64,000 nt of DNA, taken from an uncultured Sphingorhabdus sp. Its GTDB lineage: Bacteria; Pseudomonadota; Alphaproteobacteria; Sphingomonadales; Sphingomonadaceae. The position numbers and the translations under genes are program-made. The stretch covers positions 169,348 through 233,347 of the forward strand of contig CANLOL010000002.1 in NCBI GenBank assembly GCA_947492905.1, written 5' to 3'. Position 1 is the first letter of the stretch. Each line of letters opens with the position of its first letter. Positions 9,266 through 18,348 of this stretch are shown here, in pieces. A model generated the notes under the pieces. That model saw only the letters and a program-made list of their open reading frames with translations. It was not told the DNA's origin and did not search any database.

Positions 9266-9785
9266 TATTTTTGCAATATTAAATGGGCCACCAACATGGG
9301 TTTTCTGGGTGCTTGCTTATTTGCTGGCGCAACGTTTGGGTGAGCTGGTATATGCAAAGCGCAATACAGCGCGCCTTATATCCGAGGGCGCAAAAGAATA
9401 TGGCGCAGATCATTATCATTATTTTATTTTACTGCATGGCAGCTGGATAATTGTGATGGTGATGCTGGCAAAGCCTGATCATGAGCTGAACCCTTATATA
9501 TTGAATGCTTTTTTCCTCTCGCAAATATTACGATTTTGGACATTAGCATCAATTGGCCGTTGGTGGACAACGCGCATTATTAGCGCACCGCATTTCCCGC
9601 GTGTGAAAAAAGGGCCTTATAAATTTCTGTCACATCCCAATTATACAGTGGTAGTTCTTGAAATTGCTATAGTGCCTCTACTGCTAGGGCTTTGGTGGGC
9701 AGCAATCCTATTTTCTGTGCTGAATGCAATTTTGTTGCGGCACCGCATTGGCATAGAAGAGACTGTGCTTAGAGAGCGTGGTTGA
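9258..9785 (+). CDS. isoprenylcysteine carboxyl methyltransferase (ICMT) family protein, alkylpyrone methyltransferase-like
   Basis: 175 residues from ATG 9258, with AGGAG at 9247-9251. The start lies inside the last codons of the polyketide synthase, so translation is coupled. Four or five hydrophobic helices are visible. The SAM-binding C-terminal block is present: SHPNYTVVVLE, then RHRIGIEETVLRE. Bacterial members partnered with type III polyketide synthases O-methylate the polyketide rather than a prenylated protein. No CaaX-protein prenylation is expected in this organism, which supports the polyketide role. Product identity is inference. Confidence 0.88.
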   Translation: MADIFAILNGPPTWVFWVLAYLLAQRLGELVYAKRNTARLISEGAKEYGADHYHYFILLHGSWIIVMVMLAKPDHELNPYILNAFFLSQILRFWTLASIGRWWTTRIISAPHFPRVKKGPYKFLSHPNYTVVVLEIAIVPLLLGLWWAAILFSVLNAILLRHRIGIEETVLRERG

Positions 9786-9853
9786 ACGTTAATAATATTA
9801 AAAATTTATAGATTAACCAATATCTCGATATTATTTTAACGCTAATATTTAGC

Positions 9854-9868
9854 TTAACTTTATATTAA
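9854..9868 (+). promoter_or_regulatory. possible CtrA-type site upstream of the small hypothetical gene
   Basis: TTAA, seven bases, TTAA (9854-9868, continuing AAC) matches the alphaproteobacterial CtrA full-site pattern TTAA-N7-TTAA about 44 bases before ATG 9912. The surrounding 126 bases are extremely AT-rich, so a chance match is likely. Confidence 0.25.
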
Positions 9869-9911
9869 ACAACTATACATAAAATCTTACTGTTTATTTT
9901 ATGGGGGATTT

Positions 9912-10319
9912 ATGGAGTTAAGTAATATAGCTTTGGTTGGGTTGCCAGTAATTGTCTTTGCTAGCGTTTTCGACTGGTCAGAAGATGAAGTTGAACCCAT
10001 AAACAGAGCAGAAGAATTTGTAGAAATTGTTAAGGGTGTAATTCCGACAGTCGATGAGCAAGGCAATCATATGTCTATCAGTGCAGAAGGCAATACTATT
10101 ATATTGAAGATGCAATTTGCAAATAATGAAATTTTTGATACTTTCTCACAAACTCAAATTCAGAGGACTATGAAAAATGCTTTTTGTGTCGGTCATAGGC
10201 GCTCTACTAATAAAGGTATGAGGTTTAACAGTTACTTTAAGGAGGGTGTTAAAGTTCGTTTAGACTATGTGAATAATTATGGCTCCTTAGTTAAAGGCAA
10301 CGCTATTAGTAAGTGCTAA
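9912..10319 (+). CDS. hypothetical protein, 135 residues
   Basis: A strong ribosome site (GGGGG at 9903-9907) precedes ATG 9912. The first about 20 residues are hydrophobic (LSNIALVGLPVIVFASVF) and could be a signal or anchor. The rest is a mixed alpha/beta-looking soluble domain with two cysteines (in NAFCVGH and the last residue). I do not recognise a family. Codon use looks more AT-rich than in the ribosomal cluster that follows. It stands alone between the polyketide pair and rpsL. Confidence 0.6.
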   Translation: MELSNIALVGLPVIVFASVFDWSEDEVEPINRAEEFVEIVKGVIPTVDEQGNHMSISAEGNTIILKMQFANNEIFDTFSQTQIQRTMKNAFCVGHRRSTNKGMRFNSYFKEGVKVRLDYVNNYGSLVKGNAISKC

Positions 10320-10427
10320 AGCATAGAATGTTGAGAACTCTGATTAAGAGGATTGGTTTGAGATAGTATTTGCATGTTGATGCGGTAATCTTTCAATTTA
10401 ATTGTGTTTGGGTATGTTCTTTCTAAC

Positions 10428-10456
10428 TTGACCTAAACCCGAATCCTCGTTAAAGG
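10428..10456 (+). promoter_or_regulatory. candidate sigma-70 promoter of the str operon
   Basis: TTGACC (10428-10433), a 17-base spacer, then TAAAGG (10451-10456), about 130 bases before rpsL. The same layout, TTGACA-N17-TAAGGG, occurs before rpsM. The -10 fits the loose alphaproteobacterial TAnAWC pattern only partly. Confidence 0.4.
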
Positions 10457-10558
10457 CCGCGCTTCTGTTTCAAAGTAATGGGCATGTCCTGTTTCTGTGT
10501 TTCCGAAATAATCACATTAGGCAAAACAATGGTGGTGGTTCGCATCATCAGAGTAACC

Positions 10559-10571
10559 CTAGAATTTCTAG
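10559..10571. repeat. short perfect palindrome before rpsL
   Basis: CTAGAATTTCTAG has 6-base arms around a central T and lies 18 bases before the rpsL start, in the leader. It could be a protein site or a weak hairpin next to the ribosome site. Nothing else supports a role. Confidence 0.3.
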
Positions 10572-10589
10572 ATATAAGGTGAAGACTTT

Positions 10590-10961
10590 ATGCCAACAAT
10601 TAATCAGCTGGTCCGCAAAGGCCGGGTGCCACAAAAGGTAAAATCAAAAGTACCTGCTATGGAACAAAATCCGCAAAAGCGCGGTGTTTGCACAAGAGTT
10701 TATACAACGACCCCGAAAAAGCCTAATTCCGCATTGCGTAAGGTTGCCAAAGTGCGTCTTACAAACCAACGCGAAGTTATTAGCTATATTCCTGGTGAAG
10801 GCCATAACCTGCAAGAGCATAGTGTTGTTCTTATTCGTGGTGGCCGTGTTCGCGATCTTCCCGGTGTACGTTATCACGTGCTTCGCGGTGTTTTGGATAC
10901 CCAAGGCGTTAAAGACCGTAAACAATCCCGTTCCAAATATGGCGCTAAGCGTCCTAAATAA
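10590..10961 (+). CDS. rpsL: 30S ribosomal protein S12
   Basis: 123 residues, starting [12 protein letters not shown]. It aligns without gaps to E. coli S12 through the decoding loops [12 protein letters not shown] (Lys43 retained) and [14 protein letters not shown]. Position 88, lysine in E. coli, is arginine here (codon CGC). K88R in E. coli S12 is a known streptomycin-resistance change, and sphingomonads are naturally streptomycin-tolerant. It is first gene of the str operon, 15 bases before rpsG. Confidence 0.98.
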   Translation: MPTINQLVRKGRVPQKVKSKVPAMEQNPQKRGVCTRVYTTTPKKPNSALRKVAKVRLTNQREVISYIPGEGHNLQEHSVVLIRGGRVRDLPGVRYHVLRGVLDTQGVKDRKQSRSKYGAKRPK

Positions 10962-10976
10962 TCAGGAGAATAGAAA

Positions 10977-11447
10977 ATGGCACGTCGTCGTCGTCCGGAG
11001 AAACGGATAGTCCTTCCTGATCCTAAATTTGGAGATCAGGTTCTTTCAAAATTCATGAACAATTTGATGGTAGATGGTAAGAAATCTACTGCTGAGCGTA
11101 TTGTATATGGTGCATTGGATGCTGTTGAAGCAAAAGCAAAAACAGAACCGTTGGCATTATTCCACGATGCTTTGAACAATATCAAACCTCAAGTAGAAGT
11201 TCGCTCTCGCCGTGTTGGTGGTGCAACTTATCAGGTGCCTGTTGATGTTCGTCCAGAGCGTGCGCAAGCCCTAGCCATTCGTTGGTTGGTTGGTGCGGCC
11301 CGTGGCCGCAGCGAAACAACCATGGCCGCTCGTCTATCAGGTGAGCTTATGGATGCCGCTAATAACCGTGGTAACGCGGTTAAGAAGCGCGAAGACACCC
11401 ACCGTATGGCAGATGCTAACCGTGCATTTGCGCATTACCGCTGGTAA
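10977..11447 (+). CDS. rpsG: 30S ribosomal protein S7
   Basis: 156 residues, starting [11 protein letters not shown]7 nucleates the 30S head on 16S rRNA. The blocks [22 protein letters not shown] and [12 protein letters not shown] are typical, and the length is that of the common bacterial form. It is the second str-operon gene; the fusA start is 165 bases on, across a spacer with a GC-rich hairpin. Confidence 0.98.
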   Translation: MARRRRPEKRIVLPDPKFGDQVLSKFMNNLMVDGKKSTAERIVYGALDAVEAKAKTEPLALFHDALNNIKPQVEVRSRRVGGATYQVPVDVRPERAQALAIRWLVGAARGRSETTMAARLSGELMDAANNRGNAVKKREDTHRMADANRAFAHYRW

Positions 11448-11513
11448 TCATTTTGATATTCAGGCGACTGATAAATTCGGCTGTTTGAAAATAATTTGAT
11501 AAATGAACTATTG

Positions 11514-11538
11514 GGGGCTGGCATTATCCGGCCCCTTT
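11514..11538 (+). terminator. terminator- or attenuator-like hairpin between rpsG and fusA
   Basis: GGGGCTGG (11514-11521) pairs with CCGGCCCC (11528-11535) around a 6-base loop, followed by TTTCATTAT. Flanking AATGAA and TTCATT can extend the stem. The U-run is short, so partial termination or RNA protection is as likely as full termination. Confidence 0.4.
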
Positions 11539-11612
11539 CATTATAGGGCCTATGAAATTGAGGTCGAACGCAACTTGATGGCATGAGCCATCGTATATAC
11601 GGAGTATTTATC

Positions 11613-13706
11613 ATGGCACGCAGCCATCCACTGGAAAAATATCGTAATATTGGCATTATGGCGCATATTGACGCGGGTAAAACCACAACAACAGAGCGTA
11701 TTCTTTATTATACAGGTAAATCCTATAAAATTGGCGAAGTGCATGATGGCGCAGCGACAATGGATTGGATGGAGCAAGAGCAAGAGCGCGGAATTACAAT
11801 TACTTCTGCTGCTACCACTTGTTTTTGGACAGCTGACGATGGCAAAGGTGAAGAGCACCGCATTAACATTATTGATACGCCAGGACACGTTGATTTCACA
11901 ATTGAAGTAGAGCGTTCTTTGCGTGTGCTTGATGGTGCTGTTGCTTGTTTTGATGGTGTTGCAGGTGTTGAGCCGCAATCTGAGACAGTATGGCGTCAGG
12001 CTGATAAATATGGTGTGCCGCGTATGTGCTTCATCAACAAGCTTGATCGCACGGGCGCTGATTTCAAATATTGCGTTCAATCGATTATTGATCGTTTGGG
12101 CTCGACGCCTGCGGTTCTTTATTTGCCAATCGGCATAGAGGCGGATTTGATTGGCCTAGTTGATTTGGTGAACCAACGTTCAATCGTATGGAAAAATGAT
12201 GGTCTAGGCGCTGAATTTGAATATGGCGACATTCCAGCTGATATGGCTGATGAAGCCGCACAATATCGCGAGCAGCTTATTGAACTTGCTGTTGAGCAAG
12301 ATGATGATGTGATGGAGCAATATCTTGAGGGCAATGAGCCAGATGTTCCAACTTTGAAATCATTGATCCGCAAAGGCACATTGAACCAAAGCTTCGTTCC
12401 TGTTTGCTGCGGTAGTGCCTTTAAAAACAAAGGTGTTCAGCCATTGCTAGACGCAGTGATTGATTATCTGCCTAGCCCGCTTGACGTTCCAGCGATTGAA
12501 GGTGTGCTCTTGGATGGTGAAACTGCTGCAAATCGTCCCTCTAGTGATGATGAGCCATTTTCTGCGCTCGCATTTAAAGTGATGAACGATCCATTCGTAG
12601 GCTCGCTAACATTCTGCCGTATCTATTCAGGCAAGCTAGAAAAAGGCACAATCCTAAATTCTGTGAAGGATAAAAAGGAAAAAGTGGGCCGCATATTAGA
12701 GATGCACTCTAATGATCGTAAAGATATTGATGAAGCAATGGCGGGCGATATTGTTGCGCTTGCTGGTATGAAGGCGACCACCACAGGTGATACGCTTTGT
12801 GCATCTTCTGATCCGATTATTTTGGAGCGTATGGAATTTCCGGAGCCTGTTATCGAGCTTTCTGTTGAACCAAAAACTAAAGCTGACCAAGAGAAGATGG
12901 GCGTTGCTCTAAATCGTTTGGCTGCCGAAGATCCATCATTCCGTGTGACCACCGATCATGAATCAGGTCAAACGATCATTAAGGGTATGGGTGAGCTTCA
13001 CCTTGATATTCTTGTCGATCGTATGAAGCGCGAATTTAAAGTGGAAGCCAATGTTGGTGCTCCGCAGGTTGCTTATCGTGAATCGCTAAGCCGTGCAGTT
13101 GAAATTGATTATACCCACAAAAAACAATCTGGTGGTTCTGGTCAATTTGCGCGCGTTAAATTTGAAGTCACGCCTGGTGAGCGCGGTGCTGGTATTACCT
13201 TTAACGATGAAATTAAAGGCGGTAATATTCCTAAAGAATATATTCCATCTGTTGAAAAAGGTATGCGCGAAACCGCAGAGACAGGTTCTCTAATCGGTTT
13301 CCCAATTATCGATTTTGATATTCGTCTTTATGATGGTGCTTACCATGATGTTGACTCCTCAGCATTGGCATTTGAGATTGCGGGCCGTGCAGCGATGCGT
13401 GAAGCCGCTCAAAAATCTGGCATTCAATTGTTAGAGCCTGTGATGAAGGTTGAAGTTGTGACACCTGAAGAATATTTGGGTGATGTTATTGGTGATATGA
13501 ACAGTCGCCGTGGTCAAATCCAAGGCACAGATAGCCGCGGTAATGCGCAGGTGGTTGATTCAATGGTGCCATTGGCCAACATGTTTGGTTATGTGAATGA
13601 GCTGCGTTCATTCACGCAAGGCCGCGCACAATATAGCATGCAATTCTCTCATTATGAGCCTGTACCAAATAATGTTGCAGAAGAATTAAGAGAGAAGATG
13701 GCTTAA
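11613..13706 (+). CDS. fusA: translation elongation factor G
   Basis: 697 residues from ATG 11613 (GGAG at 11601-11604); an upstream in-frame ATG at 11583 would add ten unrelated residues. EF-G drives ribosomal translocation. GTPase motifs are visible: [12 protein letters not shown] (P-loop), RGITITSA (switch I), DTPGHVDF (G3), NKLD (G4) and GSAFKNKG (G5). Domains II-V follow, including YRESLSR and the C-terminal ALANMFGY-like region ([14 protein letters not shown]). Length and order are canonical. Confidence 0.98.
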   Translation: MARSHPLEKYRNIGIMAHIDAGKTTTTERILYYTGKSYKIGEVHDGAATMDWMEQEQERGITITSAATTCFWTADDGKGEEHRINIIDTPGHVDFTIEVERSLRVLDGAVACFDGVAGVEPQSETVWRQADKYGVPRMCFINKLDRTGADFKYCVQSIIDRLGSTPAVLYLPIGIEADLIGLVDLVNQRSIVWKNDGLGAEFEYGDIPADMADEAAQYREQLIELAVEQDDDVMEQYLEGNEPDVPTLKSLIRKGTLNQSFVPVCCGSAFKNKGVQPLLDAVIDYLPSPLDVPAIEGVLLDGETAANRPSSDDEPFSALAFKVMNDPFVGSLTFCRIYSGKLEKGTILNSVKDKKEKVGRILEMHSNDRKDIDEAMAGDIVALAGMKATTTGDTLCASSDPIILERMEFPEPVIELSVEPKTKADQEKMGVALNRLAAEDPSFRVTTDHESGQTIIKGMGELHLDILVDRMKREFKVEANVGAPQVAYRESLSRAVEIDYTHKKQSGGSGQFARVKFEVTPGERGAGITFNDEIKGGNIPKEYIPSVEKGMRETAETGSLIGFPIIDFDIRLYDGAYHDVDSSALAFEIAGRAAMREAAQKSGIQLLEPVMKVEVVTPEEYLGDVIGDMNSRRGQIQGTDSRGNAQVVDSMVPLANMFGYVNELRSFTQGRAQYSMQFSHYEPVPNNVAEELREKMA

Positions 13707-13715
13707 GCAATAGGG

Positions 13716-13764
13716 TTACGAGAATATCGTAATCTATAATTGGATAGCGGTATCCCAAGGATGC
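13716..13764 (+). promoter_or_regulatory. two small hairpins after fusA
   Basis: TTACGA/TCGTAA (13716-13721/13727-13732), then GGTATCC-caa-GGATGCC a little downstream. There is no U-run, so these are more likely RNA-stability or processing elements in the fusA-tuf spacer than terminators. Confidence 0.3.
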
Positions 13765-13830
13765 CAATATCAACAGGTCTCATGATTGTTACAAATCATC
13801 ATTTATTGATGGTAAATTGCACTCTAAGGC

Positions 13831-13859
13831 TTGACAATCGCTCCTAATCGCGCCAATGC
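13831..13859 (+). promoter_or_regulatory. candidate promoter upstream of tuf
   Basis: A perfect TTGACA (13831-13836) is followed after 17 bases by CAATGC (13854-13859), about 45 bases before the tuf ATG. The -10 is poor. tuf is often transcribed both with fusA and from its own promoter. Confidence 0.35.
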
Positions 13860-13903
13860 GCGCGTCACGAGCTAATATAGTTTGAATATAAAGGTAGGAT
13901 ATA

Positions 13904-15094
13904 ATGGCAAAAGCAAAGTTTGAACGGAACAAGCCGCACTGTAACATTGGCACCATTGGTCACGTTGACCACGGTAAAACCACACTTACAGCGGCAATTA
14001 CAAAAGTACTTGCTGAATCAACCGGCGGTGAAGCTGTTGATTTTGCAAACATCGATAAAGCTCCTGAAGAGCGTGAGCGCGGTATCACTATTTCAACGGC
14101 GCACGTTGAATATGAAACAGAAGGCCGTCACTATGCGCACGTTGATTGCCCAGGACACGCTGACTATGTGAAAAACATGATCACTGGTGCTGCTCAAATG
14201 GATGGTGCTATCTTGGTGGTTAACGCTGCTGATGGTCCAATGCCACAAACAAAAGAGCACATCTTGCTTGCTCGCCAAGTTGGTGTTCCAGCTATGGTTG
14301 TTTTCATGAACAAAGTTGACCAAGTTGACGATGAAGAATTGCTTGAGTTGGTTGAGATGGAAATTCGTGAACTTCTATCTGAATATGATTTCCCAGGTGA
14401 TGATATTCCTATCGTTTCTGGTTCAGCACTTGCTGCTCTTGAAGGTCGCGACGACAATATTGGTAAAGAAAAAATTCTTGAGCTTATGAAAGCTGTTGAT
14501 GATTTCATTCCACAGCCTGATCGTCCAGTTGATAAAGATTTCTTGATGCCAGTGGAAGACGTGTTCTCAATCTCTGGTCGTGGTACTGTTGTTACAGGCC
14601 GCGTAGAAACCGGTATTGTGAATGTTGGTGACGAAGTTGAAATCGTTGGTATCAAAGATACAACAAAAACAACCGTTACTGGTGTTGAAATGTTCCGTAA
14701 ATTGCTAGATTCAGGTGAGGCTGGCGATAACATTGGTGCATTGGTTCGCGGTATTGCTCGTGAAGACGTTGAGCGTGGTCAGGTTCTATGTAAGCCTGGT
14801 AGCGTTACACCGCACACAGAATTCTCTGCAGAAGTTTATGTACTTTCTAAAGATGAAGGTGGTCGTCACACACCATTCTTCGCTAACTATCGTCCACAAT
14901 TCTACTTCCGTACAACGGACGTTACTGGCGAAGTTATTCTTCCAGAAGGTACCGAGATGGTAATGCCTGGTGATAATGTAACAATCAGCGTTAAACTGAT
15001 TGCTCCAATCGCGATGGACCAAGGATTGCGTTTCGCTATCCGTGAAGGTGGTCGTACTGTTGGTTCAGGGGTTGTCGGATCGATAACTAAGTAA
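13904..15094 (+). CDS. tuf: translation elongation factor Tu
   Basis: 396 residues. EF-Tu delivers aminoacyl-tRNA to the ribosome. [34 protein letters not shown] and GSAL are the five GTPase motifs, followed by the two beta-barrel domains ending [10 protein letters not shown]. This is the only tuf in the window. Codons are strongly biased to GTT/GCT/GGT, as expected for a very highly expressed gene. It is followed by a strong hairpin with a U-run. Confidence 0.98.
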   Translation: MAKAKFERNKPHCNIGTIGHVDHGKTTLTAAITKVLAESTGGEAVDFANIDKAPEERERGITISTAHVEYETEGRHYAHVDCPGHADYVKNMITGAAQMDGAILVVNAADGPMPQTKEHILLARQVGVPAMVVFMNKVDQVDDEELLELVEMEIRELLSEYDFPGDDIPIVSGSALAALEGRDDNIGKEKILELMKAVDDFIPQPDRPVDKDFLMPVEDVFSISGRGTVVTGRVETGIVNVGDEVEIVGIKDTTKTTVTGVEMFRKLLDSGEAGDNIGALVRGIAREDVERGQVLCKPGSVTPHTEFSAEVYVLSKDEGGRHTPFFANYRPQFYFRTTDVTGEVILPEGTEMVMPGDNVTISVKLIAPIAMDQGLRFAIREGGRTVGSGVVGSITK

Positions 15095-15102
15095 TATAGA
15101 AG

Positions 15103-15146
15103 CTCACACCGACTGATTCGCTTGAATTGGTCGGTTTGAGATTTTT
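15103..15146 (+). terminator. intrinsic terminator after tuf
   Basis: CTCA-c-ACCGAC-tg-ATTC pairs with GAAT-tg-GTCGGT-t-TGAG around a GCTT loop (15103-15140), followed by ATTTTT. It is a long stem directly after the tuf stop, so the str transcript should end here, separating tuf from the S10 operon. Confidence 0.7.
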
Positions 15147-15149
15147 GGG

Positions 15150-15199
15150 TTCACCTCCTATTTTACCTGATGGCAGGATATGGGGTGAATTTATTTTTT
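15150..15199 (+). promoter_or_regulatory. second terminator-like (attenuator-like) hairpin before rpsJ
   Basis: TTCACC (15150-15155) pairs with GGTGAA (15184-15189). Inside it CCTG/CAGG (15166-15169/15174-15177) forms a small hairpin, and TTTATTTTTT follows at 15190-15199. It ends 27 bases before the rpsJ ATG. It may be a back-up terminator or an attenuator analogous in position to the E. coli S10 leader. Confidence 0.5.
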
Positions 15200-15212
15200 G
15201 GCTCTTTGATAT

Positions 15213-15221
15213 TGGTATAAT
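15213..15221 (+). promoter_or_regulatory. extended -10 promoter element placed for a leaderless rpsJ
   Basis: TGGTATAAT (15213-15221) is a perfect extended -10. Transcription would begin near 15227-15229, which is the rpsJ ATG. No convincing -35 lies upstream (T-rich) and no Shine-Dalgarno precedes the ATG. Confidence 0.45.
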
Positions 15222-15226
15222 TGACT

Positions 15227-15538
15227 ATGGAAACGCAGAATATTCGTATTCGTCTTAAGGCATTTGATCATCGTGTGCTTGATCAAGCAACGCAAGAAAT
15301 CGCCGAAACAGCGCGCCGCACTGGCGCATTAATCCGTGGTCCTATACCATTGCCGACCCGCATTGAAAAATTCACGGTTAACCGTGGACCTCACGTTAAC
15401 AAAAAATCACGTGAGCAATTTGAGGTACGGACATATAAAAGGTTGCTCGATATTGTGCAGCCTACACCAGAAACAGTTGATGCTTTGATGAAGCTTGATC
15501 TGGCTGCTGGTGTAAATGTTGAAATTAAGCTTGCTTAA
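15227..15538 (+). CDS. rpsJ: 30S ribosomal protein S10
   Basis: 103 residues from ATG 15227, the usual S10 length; a TTG at 15221 would add two residues. S10 is a 30S head protein and NusG/NusB partner in antitermination. The sequence [20 protein letters not shown] and the block [20 protein letters not shown] are diagnostic. No Shine-Dalgarno is visible, and a TATAAT box ends five bases before the start. A 246-base structured spacer separates it from rplC. Confidence 0.97.
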   Translation: METQNIRIRLKAFDHRVLDQATQEIAETARRTGALIRGPIPLPTRIEKFTVNRGPHVNKKSREQFEVRTYKRLLDIVQPTPETVDALMKLDLAAGVNVEIKLA

Positions 15539-15550
15539 TTCGTAAGAATT

Positions 15551-15784
15551 GCGCAAGAGGCATCGCAAGATGCGCGGTATGACATTTTCATACCCGACGA
15601 CATAGGAATACCGCCGGTTCTTCCGCAAGGAATCGACCGGGCTGCGTTCCCCGTCTCGCTTATTACTCACCTGGGTAATCGGCACCTAGCCCGGACGGGG
15701 CTCAGCATAAATTTGGGTTAGACGAATTTTAATCACGCCCGTGGAGCAATGGTGCTGCATGGGCCTCTGTGAAGGAGAAAGGTC
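15551..15784 (+). promoter_or_regulatory. highly structured RNA leader between rpsJ and rplC (candidate ribosomal-protein cis-regulator)
   Basis: Successive hairpins: GCATC-gcaa-GATGC (15560-15573); GGTATG/CATACC (15576-15581/15589-15594); CCGGT..TTCC-gcaa-GGAA..ACCGG (15614-15640); ATTAC/GTAAT (15662-15666/15675-15679); and GCCCGTG-g-AGCA/TGCT-g-CATGGGC (15737-15764). In addition CCGGGCT (15637-15643) pairs with AGCCCGG (15688-15694), and CCCCGTC (15649-15655) with GACGGGG (15694-15700). These two pairings interleave as a pseudoknot or as alternative folds. The last hairpin stops seven bases before the rplC AAGGAG site. There is no open frame of note inside. Confidence 0.65.
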
Positions 15785-16567
15785 ATGCGCACTGGCGTGA
15801 TCGCGAAAAAAATGGGTATGATGCGCATCTTCCAAGAAGATGGTCAGCATGTTCCTGTTACCGTATTGGCTCTTGAGGGATGCCAAGTGGTCGGAAACCG
15901 CAGCAACGAAACGGACGGTTATTTAGCTGTTCGTGTAGGTTCTGGGGTCCGTAAAGCGAAAAATATTAATAAACCTCAACGCGAAGAGCTTGCAAAAGCA
16001 TCAGTAGAGCCAAAAGCTCGTATCGCTGAATTCCGTGTTGATAGCGAAGAAGCTCTATTACCAGTTGGTGCTGTTTTATCAGCCGATCATTTTGTTGATG
16101 GTCAAATGGTTGATGTAACTGGCCACACGCAAGGTAAAGGCTTTGCTGGCGCTATGAAGCGTTGGAACTTTGGTGGTCTTCGTGCAACGCACGGTGTGTC
16201 ATTGTCTCACCGTTCGCATGGTTCAACGGGTAACCGTCAAGATCCTGGTAAAGTGTTTAAGGGTAAGAAAATGGCTGGTCACATGGGTGATCGTCAACGT
16301 ACCCAACAAAATCTTGAAATTGTTCGTACCGACTCAGAGCGCGGTTTGATCTTTGTAAAAGGATCAGTACCTGGTGCTAAAAATGGTTGGTTGATGGTTC
16401 GCGATTCTGTGAAACTTCCTTCACCAGAAGGTGCGCCATTCCCCGCTTCTTTGAAAGCGGATAATGATGCAGCAGAAAAGCCCGTTGATACAGCAGTTGA
16501 GGCAGGTGCAGATACATCAGCTGAAGCTCCTGCAGCTGAAGAAACAAAAACGGAAGGGGAGGGCTAA
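15785..16567 (+). CDS. rplC: 50S ribosomal protein L3
   Basis: 260 residues, ribosome site AAGGAG at 15772-15777. L3 nucleates 50S assembly and lies near the peptidyl-transferase centre. The blocks [26 protein letters not shown] and [20 protein letters not shown] are canonical. Compared with about 209 residues in E. coli there is a C-terminal tail of some 35 residues rich in Ala, Glu and Thr (from about residue 225), probably disordered. The rplD start follows after three bases. Confidence 0.97.
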   Translation: MRTGVIAKKMGMMRIFQEDGQHVPVTVLALEGCQVVGNRSNETDGYLAVRVGSGVRKAKNINKPQREELAKASVEPKARIAEFRVDSEEALLPVGAVLSADHFVDGQMVDVTGHTQGKGFAGAMKRWNFGGLRATHGVSLSHRSHGSTGNRQDPGKVFKGKKMAGHMGDRQRTQQNLEIVRTDSERGLIFVKGSVPGAKNGWLMVRDSVKLPSPEGAPFPASLKADNDAAEKPVDTAVEAGADTSAEAPAAEETKTEGEG

Positions 16568-16570
16568 GAC

Positions 16571-17197
16571 ATGAAATTAAAAGTACAAACCCTCGAAGCA
16601 AAAGCAAAAGGCGATATTGAATTGTCTGATGATGTGTTTGGCCTAGAGCCTCGCGCTGACATTTTGCACCGTGTCGTTAATTGGCAGCGTGAAAAAGCAC
16701 GTGCTACTGCGCGTCCAACGCGTGAACGTAGTGATGTTGCGCGCACTGGTAAGAAGTTCGGCAAGCAAAAAGGTGGCGGTACTGCCCGTCACGGTGATCG
16801 CCGTGCTCCTATCTTTATCGGTGGTGGTAAAGCGCATGGTGCACGTCTTCGTGATTTTAATCCATCATTGAACAAGAAAATTCGTGCCTTAGGTCTAAAA
16901 ATGGCTCTTTCTGCAAAAGCAAAAGCTGGCACATTAATCATTGTTGATAATTTGGATGTGAAAGCACCCAAAACACAGGCTCTTAAATCTCAGTTGGATA
17001 AATTGGGTTTTGGACGCACAGCATTGGTTATTGATGGCGAAGCGGTAAATGATAATTTCCGTAAAGCGTCATCTAATTTGATTGGTCTTGATGTAATGGC
17101 TGCTTCTGGTGCAAATGTTTATGACATTTTGAACCATGAAACTTTGGTTTTGACAAAAGCAGGCGTCGAAAAATTGGAGGCGCGTTTCAATGGCTAA
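16571..17197 (+). CDS. rplD: 50S ribosomal protein L4
   Basis: 208 residues, starting [15 protein letters not shown]4 is an early 50S assembly protein that lines the exit tunnel, and in E. coli it represses its own operon. The extended loop (about 40-95) with [22 protein letters not shown] is typical. The structured rpsJ-rplC spacer lies upstream of the L3-L4 genes, making L4 a candidate ligand by analogy only. The start of rplW overlaps its end by eight bases. Confidence 0.97.
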   Translation: MKLKVQTLEAKAKGDIELSDDVFGLEPRADILHRVVNWQREKARATARPTRERSDVARTGKKFGKQKGGGTARHGDRRAPIFIGGGKAHGARLRDFNPSLNKKIRALGLKMALSAKAKAGTLIIVDNLDVKAPKTQALKSQLDKLGFGRTALVIDGEAVNDNFRKASSNLIGLDVMAASGANVYDILNHETLVLTKAGVEKLEARFNG

Positions 17198-17498
17198 AAA
17201 AGATACCATAGATAATCGTCATTATGATGTGATTGTGTCGCCTCATATTACAGAAAAATCGACATTACTCAGCGAGAATAATGCGGTAGTTTTCAAGGTT
17301 TCTGGTGATAGCACGAAACCACAAATTAAAGCTGCTGTTGAAGCATTGTTCGACGTTAAAGTGCTTCGCGTAAACACTCTGATCCAAAAGGGTAAGGTTA
17401 AGCGCTGGCGCGGACGTCCGTATCGCCGTAATGACATTAAAAAAGCAGTTGTGACTTTGGCTGAAGGCCAAACAATCGACGTAACCACGGGGGTTTAA
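17190..17498 (+). CDS. rplW: 50S ribosomal protein L23
   Basis: 102 residues. L23 sits at the exit-tunnel mouth and docks trigger factor and SRP. The blocks [17 protein letters not shown] and [16 protein letters not shown] are typical. The N-terminal eight residues overlap the end of rplD, and ATG 17190 has GGAGGCG just upstream within rplD. Canonical S10-operon position. Confidence 0.97.
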   Translation: MAKKDTIDNRHYDVIVSPHITEKSTLLSENNAVVFKVSGDSTKPQIKAAVEALFDVKVLRVNTLIQKGKVKRWRGRPYRRNDIKKAVVTLAEGQTIDVTTGV

Positions 17499-17508
17499 GG
17501 CTTAAATC

Positions 17509-18345
17509 ATGGCATTAAAAAGTTATAAACCAACCAGCCCAGCTCGTCGCGGTCTTGTTCTAGTAGACAAATCATCTTTGTTTAAAGGCAAGCCTGTTAA
17601 AGCTCTGGTCCATGGTAAGAATAAAACGGGTGGCCGTAACAATAAAGGTCATGTGACAGCGCGCGGTATTGGCGGCGGTCATAAGCAAAAATATCGTATT
17701 ATCGACTTTAAGCGTCGTAAATTTGATGTTCCTGCTACTGTTGAGCGTCTTGAGTATGATCCAAATCGCAGTGCATTCATTGCGCTCATCAAATATGAAG
17801 ATGGTGAGCAAAGCTATATTATTGCACCGCAACGCTTAGCAGTAGGTGATACTGTTGTGGCTGGTGAGAAAACAGATGTGAAGCCTGGTAATGCGATGTT
17901 ATTGTCGCAAATGCCAGTTGGTACCATTTGTCACAATATCGAGATGAAGCCTAACAAAGGTGGTCAGATTGCACGCGCAGCTGGTACTTATGTACAATTG
18001 GTTGGTCGTGATCGCGGTATGGTGATTGTGCGTTTGAATAGCGGTGAGCAACGTTATGTTCGCGGTGATTGCATGGGGACAGTTGGTGCTGTTTCTAATC
18101 CAGATAATTCAAACCAAACATTGGCTAAAGCAGGCCGTAATCGTTGGGCAGGCAAACGTCCGCTTACACGTGGTGTTGCTAAAAACCCTGTTGATCACCC
18201 TCATGGTGGTGGTGAAGGTCGTACTTCGGGTGGTCGTCACCCAGTTACACCTTGGGGCAAGCCAACTAAAGGTGCTCGCACTCGTAAGAATAAGCAGACA
18301 GATCGTATGATTATTCGTTCTCGTCACGCGAAGAAGAAGAGGTAA
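17509..18345 (+). CDS. rplB: 50S ribosomal protein L2
   Basis: 278 residues, starting [21 protein letters not shown]2 is needed for subunit association and peptidyl transfer. [22 protein letters not shown] and the C-terminal [19 protein letters not shown] (with the conserved histidine) are present. Length and position are canonical; rpsS follows after three bases. Confidence 0.98.
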   Translation: MALKSYKPTSPARRGLVLVDKSSLFKGKPVKALVHGKNKTGGRNNKGHVTARGIGGGHKQKYRIIDFKRRKFDVPATVERLEYDPNRSAFIALIKYEDGEQSYIIAPQRLAVGDTVVAGEKTDVKPGNAMLLSQMPVGTICHNIEMKPNKGGQIARAAGTYVQLVGRDRGMVIVRLNSGEQRYVRGDCMGTVGAVSNPDNSNQTLAKAGRNRWAGKRPLTRGVAKNPVDHPHGGGEGRTSGGRHPVTPWGKPTKGARTRKNKQTDRMIIRSRHAKKKR

Positions 18346-18348
18346 ATA

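Noticed and set aside
11550..12080. 176-codon open frame opposite fusA
   Set aside because: It is antisense to the well-defined EF-G P-loop region, has no ribosome site and no recognisable product.
14194..14733. 179-codon Ser/Thr-rich open frame opposite tuf
   Set aside because: The composition is the complement of strongly biased EF-Tu codons; no family signal.
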